NCBI GenBank assembly: GCA_028292835.1
Contig: JAQGLP010000184.1
Location: 1 to 10,424, forward strand
Source: Variovorax sp.
GTDB lineage: Bacteria > Pseudomonadota > Gammaproteobacteria > Burkholderiales > Burkholderiaceae_C
DNA length: 10,424 nt
Reading direction: 5' to 3'
Shown: positions 7,026 to 10,424 of the stretch, piece after piece
How the letters are laid out: each line of letters opens with the position of its first letter
Position numbering within the stretch: position 1 is the first letter of the stretch
Program-made: the position numbers and the translations under genes
Notes under the pieces: model-generated
Database searches by the model: none
Seen by the model: only the letters and a program-made list of their open reading frames with translations
Told to the model about the DNA's origin: nothing

Positions 7026-8404
7026 CACAGCACCTGGACCAGGTGCAGTAGCAGCCCGGCCGCAGCGGTGATCCCAAGTGTGCGCAGCACGCCGAGCTTC
7101 AATCGGAACAGCGCGACGGTGGCCAAAGCGGCGAGCCCCAGGGCCGCGACATCGAGACTCGAAGGCAACGGCAGCTCGACTGCGATGGGCCCAAGCCGCA
7201 GCTCCACCAGCTCGCGGAACAGCACCCGCAAGCCGAACCAGACGGCGAGGTTGGCGACCACGCCGACCACCGCGGCGGTGATCGCGGCGAGCGCGCCGGA
7301 CAGCGCCTTGTTGTCCTGCAGCTTCTCGATCAGCGGTGCGCCGAGAAAGACAAAGGCGAAGCAGGGTGCGAAGGTGACCCACAGCACCAGCACCGAGGCC
7401 AACACGCCGCCGGTCACGCCCGCTGGCCCGTCCGGCGCACGGAAGCCGGCCATGAAGCCGACGAACTGCAGCACCAGGATGAGGGGTCCGGGCGTCGTCT
7501 CCGCCAAGCCAAGGCCGGCCAGCATTTCTGGCGCGGAAAGCCAGCCGTAGGCCTGCACCGCATCCTGCGCGACATAGGCCAGCACCGCATAGGCGCCCCC
7601 CACCGTCACCACCGCCATCTTGGAGAAGAACCAGGCGACGTCGGCATAGGTGCCGCCGACGGCCGCCATCAGCACGGCGACCGGCGCGAGCCACAGCGCG
7701 AGCGCGATAGCGCCTGCGCGGCGGGCATCGGCCGCGAGCCGCGCCGGGCGGCCAGGGTCGGCGGCGAGCACCGCATCGATCAGGGCGGGCGCATCGGGCT
7801 TCGCCTTGCCGTGGCTGCCCGCGACGAACGCCCCGGGTGCGACGTAGCCCACCAACGCCGCGACCAGCACCACCACCGGGAAGGGCAGGTTCAGGAAGAA
7901 CAATGCCGCGAAGGCTAGGCCCGCCAGCACCCACGCCGGTCGCCCCTTCAAGGCGCGGCGCCCGATGCGCAGCAGCGCCTCGACCACCAGCACCAGCACC
8001 GCGCATTTCAATCCGAAGAACAGCGCGGAGATCAGCGGCACGTTGCCCAGCGTCGCGTAGATGAGCGACAGCACCAGCATGACAGCCGCACCCGGCAGGA
8101 TGAACAGCAGGCCGGCGGCGAGGCCCCCGCGCACACCGTGCATGATCCACCCCATATAGGTGGCGAGCTGCTGTGCCTCCGGCCCCGGCAACAGGGTGCA
8201 GAAGTTCAGCGCCTGGAGGAAGCGCCGCTCGCCGATCCAGCGGCGCTCATCCACCACCTCCCGGTGCAGCAGGGCGATCTGCCCGGCCGGCCCGCCGAAG
8301 GAGAGCAGTCCGATCTTCAGCCATACGCGCAGTGCCGCACCGAAGGTCGGCAGCCGCGCCTCCGCCGTTGCCCTTTCGTTGTGGGGTGGGGACATGTCGT
8401 TCAC
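7025..8404 (-). CDS. chrA: Chromate efflux transporter ChrA (long-chain, two-domain CHR family)
   Basis: This 459-residue inner-membrane protein has about ten or more hydrophobic segments and the duplicated architecture of long-chain ChrA. It exports chromate from the cytoplasm, driven by the membrane potential. The N-terminal CHR half has SFGGPAGQIALLHREVV at 35-51, WI at 56-57, and FCTLLPGPEAQQLATYMGW at 68-86. The C-terminal half repeats the pattern with MAVVTVGGAYAVLAYV at 263-278 and GLAETTPGPLILVLQFVGF at 299-317. A hydrophilic linker of about 35 residues (196-230) joins the halves. The start is GTG at 8404-8402, with GGAG seven bases upstream and a GTGA overlap with the preceding stop. 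ATG 8395 would sit too far from that site. The length and motifs look complete. Confidence 0.95.
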   Translation of the reverse strand: MNDMSPPHNERATAEARLPTFGAALRVWLKIGLLSFGGPAGQIALLHREVVDERRWIGERRFLQALNFCTLLPGPEAQQLATYMGWIMHGVRGGLAAGLLFILPGAAVMLVLSLIYATLGNVPLISALFFGLKCAVLVLVVEALLRIGRRALKGRPAWVLAGLAFAALFFLNLPFPVVVLVAALVGYVAPGAFVAGSHGKAKPDAPALIDAVLAADPGRPARLAADARRAGAIALALWLAPVAVLMAAVGGTYADVAWFFSKMAVVTVGGAYAVLAYVAQDAVQAYGWLSAPEMLAGLGLAETTPGPLILVLQFVGFMAGFRAPDGPAGVTGGVLASVLVLWVTFAPCFAFVFLGAPLIEKLQDNKALSGALAAITAAVVGVVANLAVWFGLRVLFRELVELRLGPIAVELPLPSSLDVAALGLAALATVALFRLKLGVLRTLGITAAAGLLLHLVQVL

Positions 8405-9225
8405 GCCGTTGCTCCGGGTTTGGCTGCGGGCCAGTTGTGCGTCTCCGCCGTGGCATCGCGTGCCCAGCGGAAGAAAGCGTCGTAGAGCGGCATGGCCGCG
8501 TCGAGCTGGGCCAGATCGTCACGGAACATGCGCGACAGGCCGAGCGACACTGCGAGCAGGCCGACGGCCTCCGGTGCCAGGTCGAGCGCAGCCGTGTCTG
8601 CGCCCCGGACAATCAGCGCCAGTCGCAGCAGCGCCGCCGAGCGCAGGCCGAATTCCTCGATCATGACGTCGAAGGTGCAGAGCGGACCGCGATGGCTCCA
8701 GAACACGCCTTCAATGTCGAAGGGCGTCGCCCCGAAGCGATCAGCCACGGCCTCAACCTCCGAGGGCGCGACAAACAGGAAGACGGCCCCAGGATCGACA
8801 AAGCGGCGGATCAGCCAGGGACAGGCGATGCGGTCGATCTTGGGCCGCGCACGCGTGACCCAGACGGTACGGCCGAGGGCGTCTCGCTTCGGCACATGGT
8901 CCGGCTTGACCAAAGCTCCCCCGGCAGCGACCCAGGCCTCGAAACCACCTTCAAGCGTTTCGGTATTGGTTCCCGCATGCCGAAGCCAGGCTGCAACCCC
9001 CTGGCTCAGCTTCAGGCCGCGCTGGCATACAATGGCGACATCGCGACCGCGGAAGTCGTCCACCCACGACGCGACGGCGCGGAAGTCGCGTCGTACCGCA
9101 CCAGGCAGCACTCGGGGGTCCTGGGCGAAGTCCTCGTCTGTGCGGACATCGATGATGACCGGCGCTTCCGGTGTCCCGGTCAAGCGGGCGAGTTGAGCAA
9201 CCGTGATGATATCTGGGCTTGGCAT
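8401..9225 (-). CDS. Sulfurtransferase/chromate resistance protein: rhodanese domain fused to ChrB C-terminal domain
   Basis: This 274-residue cytoplasmic protein is the first gene of the chromate operon. Residues about 5-105 form a single rhodanese domain, with PVIIDVRTDEDF at 22-33 and an active-site loop VCQRGLKLS with catalytic Cys67, then LEGGFEAWVAAGG at 91-103. Residues about 120-255 match the ChrB_C domain: RPKIDRIACPWLIRRFVDP at 127-145 (Cys135) and PLCTFDVMIEEFGL at 181-194 (Cys183). Classical ChrB proteins are chromate-responsive regulators with a different, DNA-binding-like N-terminal domain; here a sulfurtransferase replaces it. The role may be redox or sulfur chemistry on chromate, or thiol-based sensing. 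The start is ATG at 9225-9223, preceded by a strong AGGAGAGGA Shine-Dalgarno. This architecture is known in other chromate clusters (recalled). Confidence 0.9.
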   Translation of the reverse strand: MPSPDIITVAQLARLTGTPEAPVIIDVRTDEDFAQDPRVLPGAVRRDFRAVASWVDDFRGRDVAIVCQRGLKLSQGVAAWLRHAGTNTETLEGGFEAWVAAGGALVKPDHVPKRDALGRTVWVTRARPKIDRIACPWLIRRFVDPGAVFLFVAPSEVEAVADRFGATPFDIEGVFWSHRGPLCTFDVMIEEFGLRSAALLRLALIVRGADTAALDLAPEAVGLLAVSLGLSRMFRDDLAQLDAAMPLYDAFFRWARDATAETHNWPAAKPGATA

Positions 9226-9319
9226 AATGCGTCCTCTCCTGAAGCGCTAAGCGCGGGAGGGTGGACGCGACTCTTGGGCCGAAGCCTCACGGGGCGATCG
9301 CGGATGACCCCTTGGCTGC

Positions 9320-9348
9320 ATGATGCGCAGGCGAAAAGGGTGGGTCAA
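9320..9348 (-). promoter_or_regulatory. Candidate sigma70-type promoter of the chromate operon
   Basis: On the minus strand, TTGACC (9348-9343, five of six consensus bases) and CATCAT (9325-9320, four of six) are separated by exactly 17 bases. Transcription would start near 9313 and leave a leader of about 88 bases before the ATG at 9225. The leader includes a short direct repeat AAGCGC at 9242-9247 and 9249-9254. No regulator gene is adjacent. This is a pattern match only. Confidence 0.4.
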
Positions 9349-9369
9349 GGGCGCCCTAGTCTAGCGACC

Positions 9370-9399
9370 CCCAGCGCGGCTCACGGGCGCCGCGCTGGG
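9370..9399. repeat. 11-bp perfect inverted repeat, 8-base loop
   Basis: CCCAGCGCGGC at 9370-9380 pairs perfectly with GCCGCGCTGGG at 9389-9399. The stem would be very stable in RNA or as extruded DNA. On the + strand it is followed by AATTT, a poor match to a terminator U-tract. It lies just upstream of the candidate chromate promoter, so it may be an operator-like site or a relic terminator from an older gene. Confidence 0.55.
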
Positions 9400-9423
9400 A
9401 ATTTCACGGCGGGTTCCATCTAG

Positions 9424-9440
9424 GCACCCCTGGGGGGTGC
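9424..9440. repeat. 7-bp inverted repeat, 3-base loop
   Basis: GCACCCC at 9424-9430 and GGGGTGC at 9434-9440 flank a TGG loop and give a compact GC hairpin. There is no downstream T-run on either strand. It sits 24 bases from the 11-bp inverted repeat. Confidence 0.45.
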
Positions 9441-9721
9441 GAAGTGGATGCCGGGGGGTAGGGGGCGCCGTGTCGCGCTTGGCGCACGGGACCGGTCCAC
9501 CGCCTACCTACTGCGCCCGAGGCTCAACAGCCTATCTTGGCGCCTCTAAAGGCTGCAGATCGCCTGGCCGTCATGGCGCCCTTCCGCCGCACACGGCCGC
9601 CGGAGGCGTGTAGGCCATGCTCGACTTCACCGCCCGTGAAACGTGGGGGGCTCCCACGGAATGAACGACTAGACAGCACATCAACAATCAACTGAACTAC
9701 GCGTAACGGATCGGAGCCAGA

Positions 9722-10285
9722 ATGGCCGCAGCGAAACCAGCCCTAGCGCTCATTGCGTCAACAAACGAGAATAGGCTTATGGATCGCCTCCTCACCGAGT
9801 GGGCTGCTCAGCTGGAACAGCTGAAGGCACCTTCTGCGGCCCTTGACGTCGTGCGATCGTACCATGCGGCTGTCGTACCAGATAAGCACTATGCCGTTCA
9901 TGTACTCTGCCGCTCAGGATCGGCGGCCCGTGGCGCCGGATCGCCCTTCGAGGGTTTTGTGCACATCAATCACGCGCACCCTCATTCCAAGCGGCCGGTA
10001 CTTCGTCTCGTTTGGAACCGCTTCGCTCCGAAATATGACGCCGCCGAAGATCCCGCCAAGGAACACGCTCGGCTTTTTACGACGGTGCTGGCACAGGCGC
10101 TAACGATGTCTCGAAACTCTCATCGCAGCAACGAAGTGAAAATATTTTTGTGTAACGCTGCAGACCATACCCACGCTCGTTCGTTTGCAGGACAGTTGAC
10201 AGGTGTGCCGGGAATGCCGTTCAAAACCAGTGTTCGGGGAAGCTGGCTTCACCTCGAATGGCTCAAAGAGGGAAAACATGACTGA
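9722..10285 (+). CDS. Hypothetical protein of unknown family
   Basis: This 187-residue soluble protein has no signal peptide or membrane helix, and I do not recognise a family. The first 20 residues are mildly hydrophobic (PALALIAS) but too weak for a signal. A central segment has a histidine cluster HINHAHPH at 81-88 followed by a strand-like VLRLVW, which could be metal binding. The C terminus ends SWLHLEWLKEGKHD. ATG 9722 has GGAG at 9713-9716 with a five-base spacing; an in-frame ATG at 9779 is a weaker alternative. It overlaps the next gene by eight bases, so the two are probably co-transcribed. The stretch is visibly more AT-rich than the chromate operon (for example AAAATATTTTTGTG near 10139), which hints at a different origin. 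Confidence 0.75.
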   Translation: MAAAKPALALIASTNENRLMDRLLTEWAAQLEQLKAPSAALDVVRSYHAAVVPDKHYAVHVLCRSGSAARGAGSPFEGFVHINHAHPHSKRPVLRLVWNRFAPKYDAAEDPAKEHARLFTTVLAQALTMSRNSHRSNEVKIFLCNAADHTHARSFAGQLTGVPGMPFKTSVRGSWLHLEWLKEGKHD

Positions 10286-10424
10286 TCAAGAACTTGCGGC
10301 CATTCTCTACGACGCCTGCCTAAGGGCGGCTCTTGAAATGGGAGACGATCTGCGCGGTCTCTCGTGTTTCATGACGAATTGGGCGGCTAGTGATCGAAAA
10401 ATCCCGATCCAAATTGACAAAATT
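10278..10424 (+). CDS. Hypothetical protein, N-terminal part only (runs off the window)
   Basis: ATG 10278 lies inside the end of the upstream gene (eight-base overlap), with GAGGG just upstream as a ribosome site. The frame stays open for 49 codons to the window edge, beginning MTDQELAAILYDACLRAA. The first 20 or so residues look like an amphipathic helix. The family is not recognisable from this fragment. The overlap suggests that the product works with the preceding protein. Confidence 0.6.
   Translation, partial: MTDQELAAILYDACLRAALEMGDDLRGLSCFMTNWAASDRKIPIQIDKI

Larger units (their letters stand above)
9226..9721. other. Divergent intergenic region with hairpins and G-runs; no gene supported
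   Basis: These 496 bases separate the chromate operon (- strand) from the + strand gene at 9722. I find no supported coding region; the longest short candidate is a 15-codon frame at 9617-9664 without a clear ribosome site. The stretch holds the probable chromate-operon promoter and leader (9226-9348), an 11-bp and a 7-bp inverted repeat, a G-rich tract at 9432-9465, a 10-bp palindrome GGACCGGTCC at 9489-9498, and a small hairpin CGTGGG/CCCACG at 9642-9658. A weak -35-like TAGACA at 9670-9675 precedes the right-hand gene, but no good -10 goes with it. Confidence 0.6.

Noticed and set aside
7026..8150. Upstream extension of the Tat-protein frame into chrA
   Set aside because: This part translates to Arg/Gly/Ala-rich sequence out of frame with chrA. 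The real start is ATG 7025, which yields a Tat signal peptide.
4373..9406. Shared 10-mer GGGAATTTCA at 4373-4382 and 9397-9406, on both sides of the chromate operon
   Set aside because: Considered as attachment-site cores, but many 10-base matches are expected by chance in 10 kb, and the flanks do not extend the match.
8173..9423. Long + strand open frame (416 codons) opposite the rhodanese-ChrB gene
   Set aside because: Its product is low in family-like features and rich in R, P, A and S. It lies antisense to a gene with clear domains and is a typical shadow frame in GC-rich DNA.
9400..9445. tRNA-like GGGTTCCATC (T-loop resemblance)
   Set aside because: No acceptor or anticodon stem can be built around it.
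1..10424. CRISPR array, insertion sequence or transposase
   Set aside because: No regularly spaced repeats, no transposase-like protein and no terminal repeats with target duplications were found.

Overview
The window is GC-rich and densely coded. It uses GTG as well as ATG starts, and genes overlap by one to four bases, as is typical of a high-GC Gram-negative bacterium. The gene families (a rhodanese-ChrB chromate protein with ChrA, a Tat-exported protein, a molybdenum-hydroxylase maturation factor) suggest an alphaproteobacterium, perhaps Acetobacteraceae or a Methylobacterium-like group. That placement is inferred from family resemblance only.

Left block (1-4314, + strand): an accessory, defence-type cassette. 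It opens with the last 46 codons of what looks like a site-specific adenine DNA methyltransferase. Four bases later comes a 1065-residue Res-like protein, with a superfamily 2 helicase fused to a C-terminal PD-(D/E)XK nuclease. A 324-residue protein overlaps its stop codon; I read this as an AbiU2-like HEPN protein carrying an R-H-x4-H motif. The three are probably one operon: modification, ATP-driven restriction, and a candidate RNase or abortive-infection effector.

Middle block (4595-9225, - strand): a five-gene chromate-resistance operon in which every junction overlaps. In transcription order it encodes a rhodanese-ChrB_C fusion, the chromate efflux pump ChrA, a small Tat-signal protein that looks internally deleted, a YqeB-like (EF2563 family) molybdenum-hydroxylase accessory protein, and an MFS transporter. 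A plausible sigma70-type promoter lies about 90 bases upstream of the first gene. ChrA and the ChrB_C protein supply chromate export and sensing or sulfur handling. The roles of the last three genes in metal stress are not obvious.

Right block (9226-10424): a 496-base divergent intergenic region rich in inverted repeats and G-runs, then two overlapping + strand genes of unknown function. The second is cut by the window edge. This end is visibly more AT-rich than the rest and may be a separately acquired segment.

The best candidate for something undescribed is the methyltransferase-helicase/nuclease-HEPN cassette. Next is the coupling of a YqeB-like factor and a shortened Tat protein to chromate efflux.
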